From Calliopsis andreniformis (lineage: Eukaryota; Arthropoda; Insecta; Hymenoptera; Andrenidae): 64,000 nucleotides of DNA. The translations under genes were made by a program, and so were the position numbers. Position 1 is the stretch's first letter. Each line of letters opens with the position of its first letter. Below, piece by piece: positions 1-11,379 of the stretch. The notes under the pieces are model-generated. The model did no database searches and had not been told where the DNA came from. It saw nothing but the letters and a program-made list of their open reading frames with translations. The stretch is from the NCBI RefSeq assembly GCF_051401765.1, contig NW_027480440.1:2542001-2606000 (forward strand), written 5' to 3'.

Positions 1-203
1 GAGGATTGAAGATTGAGGATTGGGTATGGAGGATTGAAGAATGAGGATTGAGGATTGCGGATTGAAGATTGAGGATTGAGGATTGAGGATTGAGGATTGA
101 GGATTGAGGACTGAGGATTGAAGATTGAGGATTGAGGATTGAGGACTGAAGATTGAGTATTGACGATTGAAGATTGATGATTGAGGATTGAGGGTTATGG
201 ATT

Positions 204-242
204 GAGGACGAGGACTGAGGGTTGAGTATTGATGTCTGAGGT
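204..242 (+). repeat. D string with GAGGAC 6-mer (representative of dozens)
   Basis: A recurrent string made of the 6-mer GAGGAC, then GAGGACT GAGGGTT, then GAGTATT or GAATATT, GATGTCT or GATGTTT, and GAGGTCT. It is the commonest register break in the array. Further examples begin near 975, 1,338, 2,150, 2,992, 4,572, 4,935, 38,037 and 63,969. The last one is cut by the window end. Confidence 0.8.
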
Positions 243-1176
243 CTGAGGATTGAGGATCGAGGATTGAGAATTGAGGATTGAGGATTGAGGATTGAAGATT
301 GAGGATTGGGTATTGAGGATTGAATAATGAGCATTGAGGATTGAGGATTAAGGATTGAGGATTGAAGATTGAGGATTGAGGATTGAGGTTTGAGTGTTGA
401 AGATTGAGTATTGAGGATTGAAGATTCAGGATTGAGGACTGAGGATTGAGGATTGAGGATTGACGATTGAAGATTGAGGATTGGGTATTGAGGATTGAAG
501 AATGAGGACTGAGGATTGAGGATTGAGGATTGAGGATTGAAGATTGAGTATTGAGGATTGAAGATTGAGGATTGAGGATTGAGGATTGAGGATTGAGGAT
601 TGAGGATTGAGGATTGAGGACTGAGGATTGAAGATTGAGGATTGAGGATTGAGGATTAAAGGTTGAGGATTGAGGATTGAAGATTGAGGATTGATGATTG
701 AGGATTGAGGATTGAGGATTGAGAATTGTGGACTGAATATTGAAGATTGAGGATTGATGATTGTGGATTGAGTATTGAGGATTGAGGATTGAGTATTGGG
801 GATTGCGGATTGAACATTGAGGATTGAGGATTGAGGATTGAGGATTGAGGATTGTGGATTGAGGATTGAGGATTGAGTATTGAAGATTGAGGATTGGGGA
901 TTGAGGATTGAGGATTGAGGATTGAGGATTGAGGATTGAGGATTGAGGATTGAGGATTGAGGGTTGTGTATTGAGGACGAGGACTGAGGGTTGAGTATTG
1001 ATGTTTGAGGTCTGAGGATTGAAGATTGAGGATTTGTGGTTGAGGATTGAAGAATGAGGATTGAGGATTGAGGATTGAGGATTGAGGATTGAAGATTGAG
1101 TATTGAGGATTGAAGATTGAGGATTGAGAATTGGGGATTGATGATTGAGGATTGAGTATTGAGGATTGAGGATTGA

Positions 1177-1189
1177 CAACTGATTGTTG
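1177..1189 (+). repeat. CAACTGATTGTTG landmark without S (representative of 12 copies)
   Basis: CAAC and GTTG form a 4-bp inverted repeat around TGATT. In this class the landmark follows a GAGAATT GGGGATT string rather than an S element, and is followed by GAGGACT GATGGCT. Copies start at 1,177, 4,773, 6,895, 9,596, 12,434, 16,849, 20,445, 22,567, 25,820, 27,942, 30,259 and 33,117. Further copies in other contexts are at 13,434, 14,453, 34,572, 40,222, 46,308 and 54,966, with altered forms at 37,003, 49,933, 50,317, 52,271, 58,591, 58,975, 60,929 and 61,856. Confidence 0.88.
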
Positions 1190-1610
1190 AGGACTGATGG
1201 CTGAAGATTGAGGATTCAGGATTGAGGATTCAGAATTGAGGTTTGAGGACTGAGGATTGAGGATTGAGGATTGAGGATTGAAGATTGAATATTGATGATC
1301 GAAGATTGAGGATTGAGGATTGAGGGTTGTGTATTGAGGACGAGGACTGAGGGTTGAGTATTGATGTTTGAGGTCTGAGGATTGAGGATTGAGGATTGAG
1401 AATAGAGGATTGAGGATTGAGGAATGAAGATTGAGGATTTGGTGTTGAGGATTGAAGAATGAGGATTGAGGATTGAGGATTGAGGATTGAGGATTGAGGA
1501 TTGATGTTTGAGGTCTGAGGATTGAGGATAGAGGATTGAGAACTGAGGATTGAGGATTGAGGATTGAGGATTGAGGATTGAGGATTCAGGATTGAGGATT
1601 CAGAATTGAG

Positions 1611-1653
1611 GATTCATAATTGTGGTTCGAGGACAGAGGATTGACTCTTGAGG
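1611..1653 (+). repeat. F element 1
   Basis: F is a 43-bp string: GATTCATAATTGTGGTTCGA, then a GGACAGAGGATT stretch, then GACTCTTGAGG. It contains a rare CpG (TTCGAG). It lies 434 bp downstream of the landmark at 1,177. Confidence 0.88.
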
Positions 1654-1970
1654 ATTGAGGATTGAGGATTGAGTATTGAGGATTGAGGATTGAGGATTTA
1701 AGATTGAGGATTGGGTATTGAGGATTGAACATTGAGGATTGAGGATTGAGGATTGAGTATTGAGGACTGAAGATTGAATATTGATGATTGAAGATTGAGG
1801 ATTAGGGATTGAGGGATGTGGATTGGGGACCAGGACTGAGGGTTGAATATTGACGTTTGAGGTCTGAGGATTGAGGATTGAGGATTGAGAATTGAGGATT
1901 GAGGATTGAGGATTGAAGATTGAGGATTGGGTATTGAGGATTGAAGAATGAGGATTGAGGATTGAGGATT

Positions 1971-2032
1971 GAGGCCTGAGGATTGAGAATTGAGAACTGA
2001 GGATGAGGACTGAGCGCTGAGGGTTGAGGTTT
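1971..2032 (+). repeat. G element (representative of 18 copies)
   Basis: A 62-bp string that starts with GAGGCCT and ends GAGGGTT GAGGTTT, with a 6-mer (GAGGAT or GAGGGT) in the middle that shifts the register by one base. Copies start at 1,971, 5,567, 7,689, 10,369, 13,955, 17,643, 21,239, 23,361, 26,614, 28,736, 31,053, 35,309, 38,549, 40,890, 44,635, 46,976, 53,293 and 55,634. In most domain A copies the seventh unit is GAGCGCT; in domain B and at 13,955 it is GAGGGCT. None was seen after 55.7 kb. Confidence 0.85.
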
Positions 2033-2717
2033 GAGGAATGAGGATTGGGGGTTGAGGATTGAGGATTGAGGATTGAGGATTGAGTACTGAAGATTGAGTA
2101 TTGATGACTGAGGATTGAGGATTGAGGATTGAGGGTTATGGATTGAGGACGAGGACTGAGGGTTGAGTATTGATGTCTGAGGTCTGAGGATTGAGGATCG
2201 AGGATTGAGAATTGAGGATTGAGGACTGAGGATTGAAGATTGAGGATTGAGGATTGAGGACTGAAGATTGAGTATTGACGATTGAAGATTGATGATTGAG
2301 GATTGAGGGTTATGGATTGAGGACGAGGACTGAGGGTTGAGTATTGATGTCTGAGGTCTGAGGATTGAGGATCGAGGATTGAGAATTGAGGATTGAGGAT
2401 TGAGGATTGAAGATTGAGGATTGGGTATTGAGGATTGAATAATGAGCATTGAGGATTGAGGATTAAGGATTGAGGATTGAAGATTGAGGATTGAGGATTG
2501 AGGTTTGAGGGTTGAAGATTGAGTATTGAGGATTGAAGATTCAGGATTGAGGACTGAGGATTGAGGATTGAGGATTGACGATTGAAGATTGAGGATTGGG
2601 TATTGAGGATTGAAGAATGAGGACTGAGGATTGAGGATTGAGCATTGAGGATTGAAGATTGAGTATTGAGGATTGAAGATTGAGGATTGAGGATTGAGGA
2701 TTGAGGATTGAGGATTG

Positions 2718-3896
2718 AAGATTGAGGATTGGGTATTCAGGATTGAAGAATGAGGATTGAGGATTGAGGATTGAGGATTGAGGATTGAAGATTGAATAAT
2801 GATGATTGAAGGTTGAGGATTGAGGATTGAGGGTTGTGGATTCAGGACGAGGACTGAGGGTTGAGTATTGATGTTTGAGGTCTGAGGATTGAGGATAGAT
2901 GATTGAGAATTGAGGATTGAGGATTGTGGATAGAAGATTGAATATTGATGATTGAAGATTGATGATTGAGGATTGAGAGTTGTGGATTGAGGACGAGGAC
3001 TGAGGGTTGAGTATTGATGTCTGAGGTCTGAGGATTGAGGATTGAGGATCGAGAATTGAGGATTGAGGATTGAGGACTGAAGATTGAGGATTGGGTATTG
3101 AGGATTGAAGAATGAGGACTGAGGATTGAGGATTGAGGATTGAGGATTGAAGATTGAGTATTGAGGATTGAAGATTGAGGATTGAGGACTGAGGATTGAG
3201 GATTGAGGATTGAGGATTGAGGATTGAGTATTGAGGATTGAGAATTGAGGATTGAGGATTGAAGATTGAGTATTGAGGATTGAAGATTGAGGATTGAGGA
3301 TTGAGGATTGAGGATTGAGGATTGAGGATTGAGGATTGAGGATTGATGTTTGAGGTCTGAGTATTGAGGATAGAGGATTGAGAATTGAGGATTGAGGATT
3401 GAGGATTGAGGATTGAGGATTGAGGATTGAGGATTGAGGATTGATGTTTGAGGTCTGAGTATTGAGGATAGAGGATTGAGAATTGAGGATTGAGGATTGA
3501 GGATTGAGGATTGAGGATTGAGGATTGAGGATTGAGGATGGAGGATTGAGGATTGAGGATTGAGTATTGGGGATTGAGGATTGAAGATTGAGGATTTGTT
3601 GTTGAGGATTGAAGATTGAGGATTGAGGATTGAGGATTGAGTATTGAGGATTGAGAATTGAGGATTGAGGATTGAAGATTGAGTATTGAGGATTGAAGAT
3701 TGAGGATTGAGGATTGAGGATTGAGGATTGAGGATTGAGGACTGAAGATTGAATATTGATGATTGAAGATTGAGGATTGGGGTTTGAGGGATGTGGATTG
3801 GGGACCAGGACTGAGGGTTGAATATTGACGTTTGAGGTCTGAGGATTGAGGATTGAGGATTTAGAATTGAGGATTGAGGATTGAGGATTGAAGATT
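2718..3896. repeat. Module M, copy 1 (about 1.18 kb inserted between two HOR copies)
   Basis: This module separates the two 3,596-bp-offset copies and recurs at about 14,508-15,686 (offset 11,790) and 18,390-19,568 (offset 15,672). It begins near a GGGTATT CAGGATT junction at 2,731. It also contains two neighbouring copies of a string of GATGTTT, GAGGTCT, GAGTATT and a GAGGATA/GAGGATT pair near 3,345 and 3,440. Boundaries are approximate. Confidence 0.8.
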
Positions 3897-3899
3897 GAG

Positions 3900-5730
3900 G
3901 ATTGGGTATTGAGGATTGAATAATGAGCATTGAGGATTGAGGATTAAGGATTGAGGATTGAAGATTGAGGATTGAGGATTGAGGTTTGAGTGTTGAAGAT
4001 TGAGTATTGAGGATTGAAGATTCAGGATTGAGGACTGAGGATTGAGGATTGAGGATTGACGATTGAAGATTGAGGATTGGGTATTGAGGATTGAAGAATG
4101 AGGACTGAGGATTGAGGATTGAGGATTGAGGATTGAAGATTGAGTATTGAGGATTGAAGATTGAGGATTGAGGATTGAGGATTGAGGATTGAGGATTGAG
4201 GATTGAGGATTGAGGACTGAGGATTGAAGATTGAGGATTGAGGATTGAGGATTAAAGGTTGAGGATTGAGGATTGAAGATTGAGGATTGATGATTGAGGA
4301 TTGAGGATTGAGGATTGAGGATTGTGGACTGAATATTGAAGATTGAGGATTGATGATTGTGGATTGAGTATTGAGGATTGAGGATTGAGTATTGGGGATT
4401 GCGGATTGAACATTGAGGATTGAGGATTGAGGATTGAGGATTGAGGATTGTGGATTGAGGATTGAGGATTGAGTATTGAAGATTGAGGATTGGGGATTGA
4501 GGATTGAGGATTGAGGATTGAGGATTGAGGATTGAGGATTGAGGATTGAGGATTGAGGGTTGTGTATTGAGGACGAGGACTGAGGGTTGAGTATTGATGT
4601 TTGAGGTCTGAGGATTGAAGATTGAGGATTTGTGGTTGAGGATTGAAGAATGAGGATTGAGGATTGAGGATTGAGGATTGAGGATTGAAGATTGAGTATT
4701 GAGGATTGAAGATTGAGGATTGAGAATTGGGGATTGATGATTGAGGATTGAGTATTGAGGATTGAGGATTGACAACTGATTGTTGAGGACTGATGGCTGA
4801 AGATTGAGGATTCAGGATTGAGGATTCAGAATTGAGGTTTGAGGACTGAGGATTGAGGATTGAGGATTGAGGATTGAAGATTGAATATTGATGATCGAAG
4901 ATTGAGGATTGAGGATTGAGGGTTGTGTATTGAGGACGAGGACTGAGGGTTGAGTATTGATGTTTGAGGTCTGAGGATTGAGGATTGAGGATTGAGAATA
5001 GAGGATTGAGGATTGAGGAATGAAGATTGAGGATTTGGTGTTGAGGATTGAAGAATGAGGATTGAGGATTGAGGATTGAGGATTGAGGATTGAGGATTGA
5101 TGTTTGAGGTCTGAGGATTGAGGATAGAGGATTGAGAACTGAGGATTGAGGATTGAGGATTGAGGATTGAGGATTGAGGATTCAGGATTGAGGATTCAGA
5201 ATTGAGGATTCATAATTGTGGTTCGAGGACAGAGGATTGACTCTTGAGGATTGAGGATTGAGGATTGAGTATTGAGGATTGAGGATTGAGGATTTAAGAT
5301 TGAGGATTGGGTATTGAGGATTGAACATTGAGGATTGAGGATTGAGGATTGAGTATTGAGGACTGAAGATTGAATATTGATGATTGAAGATTGAGGATTA
5401 GGGATTGAGGGATGTGGATTGGGGACCAGGACTGAGGGTTGAATATTGACGTTTGAGGTCTGAGGATTGAGGATTGAGGATTGAGAATTGAGGATTGAGG
5501 ATTGAGGATTGAAGATTGAGGATTGGGTATTGAGGATTGAAGAATGAGGATTGAGGATTGAGGATTGAGGCCTGAGGATTGAGAATTGAGAACTGAGGAT
5601 GAGGACTGAGCGCTGAGGGTTGAGGTTTGAGGAATGAGGATTGGGGGTTGAGGATTGAGGATTGAGGATTGAGGATTGAGTACTGAAGATTGAGTATTGA
5701 TGACTGAGGATTGAGGATTGAGGATTGAGG
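3900..5730. repeat. HOR copy, left member of the 2,122-bp offset pair
   Basis: Aligns with about 6,020-7,859. The landmark (4,773 and 6,895), F (5,207 and 7,329) and G (5,567 and 7,689) keep the 2,122-bp offset. Left of about 4.2 kb the offset is 2,115, a difference of one heptamer. The copies part near 5,730 and 7,859. Confidence 0.88.
5207..5249 (+). repeat. F element 2
   Basis: 434 bp after the landmark at 4,773. No S element follows in this unit. Confidence 0.88.
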
Positions 5731-6019
5731 GTTATGGATTGAGGACGAGGACTGAGGGTTGAGTATTGATGTCTGAGGTCTGAGGATTGAGGATCGAGGA
5801 TTGAGAATTGAGGATTGAGGACTGAGGATTGAAGATTGAGGATTGAGGATTGAGGACTGAAGATTGAGTATTGACGATTGAAGATTGATGATTGAGGATT
5901 GAGGGTTATGGATTGAGGACGAGGACTGAGGGTTGAGTATTGATGTCTGAGGTCTGAGGATTGAGGATCGAGGATTGAGAATTGAGGATTGAGGATTGAG
6001 GATTGAAGATTGAGGATTG

Positions 6020-7859
6020 GGTATTGAGGATTGAATAATGAGCATTGAGGATTGAGGATTAAGGATTGAGGATTGAAGATTGAGGATTGAGGATTGAGGT
6101 TTGAGGGTTGAAGATTGAGTATTGAGGATTGAAGACTCAGGATTGAGGACTGAGGATTGAGGATTGAGGATTGACGATTGAAGATTGAGGATTGGGTATT
6201 GAGGATTGAAGAATGAGGACTGAGGATTGAGGATTGAGCATTGAGGATTGAAGATTGAGTATTGAGGATTGAAGATTGAGGATTGAGGATTGAGGATTGA
6301 GGATTGAGGATTGAGGATTGAGGATTGAGGATTGAGGACTGAGGATTGAAGATTGAGGATTGAGGATTGAGGATTAAAGGTTGAGGATTGAGGATTGAAG
6401 ATTGAGGATTGATGATTGAGGATTGAGGATTGAGGATTGAGGATTGAGGACTGAATATTGAAGATTGAGGATTGATGATTGTGGATTGAGTATTGAGGAT
6501 TGAGGATTGAGTATTGGGGATTGCGGATTGAACATTGAGGATTGAGGATTGAGGATTGAGGATTGAGGATTGTGGATTGAGGATTGAGGATTGAGTATTG
6601 AAGATTGAGGATTGGGGATTGAGGATTGAGGATTGAGGATTGAGGATTGAGGATTGAGGATTGAGGATTGAGGATTGAGGGTTGTGTATTGAGGACGAGG
6701 ACTGAGGGTTGAGTATTGATGTTTGAGGTCTGAGGATTGAAGATTGAGGATTTGTGGTTGAGGATTGAAGAATGAGGATTGAGGATTGAGGATTGAGGAT
6801 TGAGGATTGAAGATTGAGTATTGAGGATTGAAGATTGAGGATTGAGAATTGGGGATTGATGATTGAGGATTGAGTATTGAGGATTGAGGATTGACAACTG
6901 ATTGTTGAGGACTGATGGCTGAAGATTGAGGATTCAGGATTGAGGATTCAGAATTGAGGTTTGAGGACTGAGGATTGAGGATTGAGGATTGAGGATTGAA
7001 GATTGAATATTGATGATCGAAGATTGAGGATTGAGGATTGAGGGTTGTGTATTGAGGACGAGGACTGAGGGTTGAGTATTGATGTTTGAGGTCTGAGGAT
7101 TGAGGATTGAGGATTGAGAATAGAGGATTGAGGATTGAGGAATGAAGATTGAAGATTTGGTGTTGTGGATTGAAGAATGAGGATTGAGGATTGAGGATTG
7201 AGGATTGAGGATTGAGGATTGATGTTTGAGGTCTGAGGATTGAGGATAGAGGATTGAGAACTGAGGATTGAGGATTGAGGATTGAGGATTGAGGATTGAG
7301 TATTCAGGATTGAGGATTCAGAATTGAGGATTCATAATTGTGGTTCGAGGACAGAGGATTGACTCTTGAGGATTGAGGATTGAGGATTGAGTATTGAGGA
7401 TTGAGGATTGAGGATTTAAGATTGAGGATTGGGTATTGAGGATTGAACATTGAGGATTGAGGATTGAGGATTGAGGATTGAGGACTGAAGATTGAATATT
7501 GATGATTGAAGATTGAGGATTAGGGATTGAGGGATGTGGATTGGGGACCAGGACTGAGGGTTGAATATTGACGTTTGAGGTCTGAGGATTGAGGATTGAG
7601 GATTGAGAATTGAGGATTGAGGATTGAGGATTGAAGATTGAGGATTGGGTATTGAGGATTGAAGAATGAGGATTGAGGATTGAGGATTGAGGCCTGAGGA
7701 TTGAGAATTGAGAACTGAGGATGAGGACTGAGCGCTGAGGGTTGAGGTTTGAGGAATGAGGATTGGGGGTTGAGGATTGAGGATTGAGGATTGAGGATTG
7801 AGGATTGAGTACTGAAGATTGAGTATTGATGACTGAGGATTGAGGATTGAGGATTGTGG
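6020..7859. repeat. HOR copy, right member of the 2,122-bp offset pair
   Basis: Partner of about 3,900-5,730. After the divergence point this copy continues into the stretch that holds S element 1, whereas its partner continues without an S. Confidence 0.88.
7329..7371 (+). repeat. F element 3
   Basis: 434 bp after the landmark at 6,895 and 784 bp before S element 1. Confidence 0.88.
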
Positions 7860-7939
7860 ATTGAGGGTTGAGGATTGAGGATTGAAGATTGAGTATTGAG
7901 GATTGAAGATTGAGGATTGAGTATTGAGGATCGAGGATT

Positions 7940-7990
7940 GAGAGTGAGGGCTGAGGATTGAGAGTGAGGGCTGTGGGTTGAGGGTTGAGG
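7940..7990 (+). repeat. GAGAGT 6-mer doublet (representative of 5 copies)
   Basis: Two successive GAGAGT GAGGGCT strings, the second followed by GTGGGTT GAGGGTT. Each 6-mer shifts the register by one base. The same doublet occurs near 10,620, 23,612, 28,987 and 31,304, always in the unit that holds a subtype A S element about 170 bp further right. Confidence 0.8.
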
Positions 7991-8112
7991 TTTGAGGATT
8001 TAGGACTGAGGATTGAGGATTGATGATTGAGTATTGAGGATTGAAGATTGAGGATTGAGGATTGAGGACTGAGGATTGAGGATTGAGGATTGAGGATTGA
8101 AAATTGAGGACT

Positions 8113-8253
8113 GGGGACTGAGTGTTGATGGTTGAGTGATGAGAATTGGTGTTTGTGGATAGAGATTTAAAGATTGCAGATTGAGTATTGAGTATTGAGA
8201 ACTGTGAATTGATGATATTCTATTGAGGATTGAGAATTGACAACTGATTGTTG
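8113..8253 (+). repeat. S element 1, subtype A
   Basis: S runs from GGGGACTGAG to the end of CAACTGATTGTTG and is exactly 141 bp in all 19 copies. In order it contains GAGTGAT, a GTGGATA GAGATTT string, GCAGATT, TTCTATT and the terminal GACAACT GATTGTT. Each is a strongly altered heptamer that keeps the array register. Subtype A is defined by GGTGTTT, AAAGATT and GAACTGTGAATTGATG. It lies 784 bp downstream of F at 7,329. Confidence 0.9.
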
Positions 8254-10008
8254 AGGACTGAGGCCTGAAGATTGAGGATTCAGGATTGAGGATCCAGGAT
8301 TGAGGTTTGAGGACTAAGGATTGAGGATAGAGGATTGAGGATTGAGGATTGAGGATTGAGGATTGAGGATTGAGGATTGAGGATTGAGGATTGAGGATTT
8401 AAGATTGAGGATTGGGTATTGAGGATTGAACATTGAGGATTGAGGATTGAGGATTGAGGATTGAGGATTGAGGATTGAGGATTGAAGATTGAGGACTGAA
8501 GATTGAATATTGATGGTTGAAGATTGAGGATTGGGGATTGAGGGTTATGGATTGAGGACGAGGACTGAGGGTTGAGTATTGATGTCTGAGGTCTGAGGAT
8601 TGAGGATTGAGGATTGAGAATTGAGGATTGAGGATTGAGGATTGAAGATTGAGGATTGGGTATTGAGGATTGAATAATGGGCATTGAGCATTGACGATTG
8701 AGGATTGAGGATTGAAGATTGAGGATTGAGTATTGAGGATTGAGAATTGAGGATTGAGGATTGAAGATTGAGTATTGAGGATTGAAGATTGAGGATTGAG
8801 GATTGAGGATTGAGGATTGAGGATTGAGGACTGAAGATTGAATATTGATGATTGAAGATTGAGGATTGGGGTTTGAGGGATGTGGATTGGGGACCAGGAC
8901 TGAGGGTTGAATATTGACGTTTGAGGTCTGAGGATTGAGGATTGAGGATTTAGAATTGAGGATTGAGGATTGAGGATTGAAGATTGAGGATTGGGTATGG
9001 AGGATTGAAGAATGAGGATTGAGGATTGCGGATTGAAGATTGAGGATTGAGGATTGAGGATTGAGGATTGAGGATTGAGGACTGAGGATTGAAGATTGAG
9101 GATTGAGGATTGAGGACTGAAGATTGAGTATTGACGATTGAAGATTGATGATTGAGGATTGAGGGTTATGGATTGAGGACGAGGACTGAGGGTTGAGTAT
9201 TGATGTCTGAGGTCTGAGGATTGAGGATCGAGGATTGAGAATTGAGGATTGAGGATTGAGGATTGAAGATTGAGGATTGGGTATTGAGGATTGAATAATG
9301 AGCATTGAGGATTGAGGATTAAGGATTGAGGATTGAAGATTGAGGATTGAGGATTGAGGTTTGAGTGTTGAAGATTGAGTATTGAGGATTGAAGATTCAG
9401 GATTGAGGACTGAGGATTGAGGATTGAGGATTGACGATTGAAGATTGAGGATTGGGTATTGAGGATTGAAGAATGAGGACTGAGGATTGAGGATTGAGGA
9501 TTGAGGATTGAAGATTGAGTATTGAGGATTGAAGATTGAGGATTGAGAATTGGGGATTGATGATTGAGGATTGAGTATTGAGGATTGAGGATTGACAACT
9601 GATTGTTGAGGACTGATGGCTGAAGATTGAGGATTCAGGATTGAGGATTCAGAATTGAGGTTTGAGGACTGAGGATTGAGGATTGAGGATTGAGGATTGA
9701 AGATTGAATATTGATGATTGAGGGTTGTGTATTGAGGACGAGGACTGAGGGTTGAGTATTGATGTTTGAGGTCTGAGGATTGAGGATTGAGGATTGAGAA
9801 TAGAGGATTGAGGATTGAGGAATGAAGATTGAGGATTTGGTGTTGAGGATTGAAGAATGAGGATTGAGGATTGAGGATTGAGGATTGAGGATTGAAGATT
9901 GATGTTTGAGGTCTGAGGATTGAGGATAGAGGATTGAGAACTGAGGATTGAGGATTGAGGATTGAGGATTGAGGATTGAGGATTCAGGATTGAGGATTCA
10001 GAATTGAG

Positions 10009-10051
10009 GATTCATAATTGTGGTTCGAGGACAGAGGATTGACTCTTGAGG
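10009..10051 (+). repeat. F element 4
   Basis: 413 bp after the landmark at 9,596. The 21-bp shortfall is the three-heptamer deletion private to this unit. Confidence 0.88.
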
Positions 10052-10792
10052 ATTGAGGATTGAGGATTGAGTATTGAGGATTGAGGATTGAGGATTTAAG
10101 ATTGAGGATTGGGTATTGAGGATTGAACATTGAGGATTGAGGATTGAGGATTGAGGATTGAGGACTGAAGATTGAATATTGATGATTGAAGATTGAGGAT
10201 TAGGGATTGAGGGATGTGGATTGGGGACCAGGACTGAGGGTTGAATATTGACGTTTGAGGTCTGAGGATTGAGGATTGAGGATTGAGAATTGAGGATTGA
10301 GGATTGAGGATTGAAGATTGAGGATTGGGTATTGAGGATTGAAGAATGAGGATTGAGGATTGAGGATTGAGGCCTGAGGATTGAGAATTGAGAACTGAGG
10401 ATGAGGACTGAGCGCTGAGGGTTGAGGTTTGAGGAATGAGGATTGGGGGTTGAGGATTGAGGATTGAGGATTGAGGATTGAGGATTGAGTACTGAAGATT
10501 GAGTATTGATGACTGAGGATTGAGGATTGAGGATTGTGGATTGAGGGTTGAGGATTGAGGATTGAAGATTGAGTATTGAGGATTGAAGATTGAGGATTGA
10601 GTATTGAGGATCGAGGATTGAGAGTGAGGGCTGAGGATTGAGAGTGAGGGCTGTGGGTTGAGGGTTGAGGTTTGAGGATTTAGGACTGAGGATTGAGGAT
10701 TGATGATTGAGTATTGAGGATTGAAGATTGAGGATTGAGGATTGAGGACTGAGGATTGAGGATTGAGGATTGAGGATTGAAAATTGAGGACT

Positions 10793-10933
10793 GGGGACTG
10801 AGTGTTGATGGTTGAGTGATGAGAATTGGTGTTTGTGGATAGAGATTTAAAGATTGCAGATTGAGTATTGAGTATTGAGAACTGTGAATTGATGATATTC
10901 TATTGAGGATTGAGAATTGACAACTGATTGTTG
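10793..10933 (+). repeat. S element 2, subtype A
   Basis: 2,680 bp after S element 1, and again 784 bp downstream of an F element (10,009). Confidence 0.9.
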
Positions 10934-11379
10934 AGGACTGAGGCCTGAAGATTGAGGATTCAGGATTGAGGATCCAGGATTGAGGTTTGAGGACTGAGGA
11001 TTGAGGATAGAGGATTGAGGATTGAGGATTGAGGATTGAGGATTGAGGATTGAGGATTGAGGATTGAGGATTGAGGATTTAAGATTGAGGATTGGGTATT
11101 GAGGATTGAACATTGAGGATTGAGGATTGAGGATTGAGGATTGAGGATTGAGGATTGAGGATTGAAGATTGAGGACTGAAGATTGAATATTGATGGTTGA
11201 AGATTGAGGATTGGGGATTGAGGGTTATGGATTGAGGACGAGGACTGAGGGTTGAGTATTGATGTCTGAGGTCTGAGGATTAAGGATTGAGGATTGAGAA
11301 TTGAGGATTGAGGATTGAGGATTGAAGATTGAGGATTGGGTATTGAGGATTGCATAATGAGCATTGAGCATTGACGATT

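Larger units (their letters stand above)
300..2718. repeat. HOR copy, left member of the 3,596-bp offset pair
   Basis: Aligns with about 3,896-6,314. The CAACTGATTGTTG landmark (1,177 and 4,773), F element (1,611 and 5,207) and G element (1,971 and 5,567) all keep the 3,596-bp offset. The copies part near 2,718 and 6,314, where this one runs into module M. Confidence 0.9.
3896..6314. repeat. HOR copy, right member of the 3,596-bp offset pair
   Basis: Partner of about 300-2,718. The same segment also serves as the left member of a 2,122-bp offset with the next copy, so three related units follow one another between 300 and about 7.9 kb. Confidence 0.9.
6895..8700. repeat. HOR copy, left member of the 2,701/2,680-bp offset pair
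   Basis: Landmark at 6,895 pairs with 9,596 (2,701 bp); F at 7,329 pairs with 10,009 and S at 8,113 pairs with 10,793 (both 2,680 bp). The 21-bp change in offset is a three-heptamer deletion near 9,715 in the right copy. The right edge is approximate. Confidence 0.88.
1..9500. repeat. Large HOR copy, left member of the 15,672-bp offset pair
   Basis: Position 1 aligns with 15,673, and landmarks keep the offset of 15,672 throughout: 1,177 with 16,849, 4,773 with 20,445, 6,895 with 22,567, 8,241 with 23,913. Long stretches look identical by eye. One clear substitution is A at 2,844 against C at 18,516. Similarity probably continues left of the window. At about 9.5 kb this copy lacks 552 bp that the right member has; beyond that the offset becomes 16,224. 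Confidence 0.92.

Noticed and set aside
1177..1189. CAACTGATTGTTG as a transcription terminator hairpin
   Set aside because: The stem is only 4 bp with no adjacent T run, and there is no gene nearby to terminate.
5398..6897. 499-codon minus-strand frame repeated at 21,070 and 26,445
   Set aside because: Its recurrence is explained by the 15,672- and 5,375-bp DNA duplications. Paralogous DNA at about 4 kb has a one-heptamer difference that changes the frame, so there is no sign of protein-level constraint.
8113..8253. S element as a tRNA, small RNA gene or transposon remnant
   Set aside because: No cloverleaf, polymerase III boxes, terminal inverted repeats or target-site duplication. It parses fully into altered heptamers, so it arose within the array.
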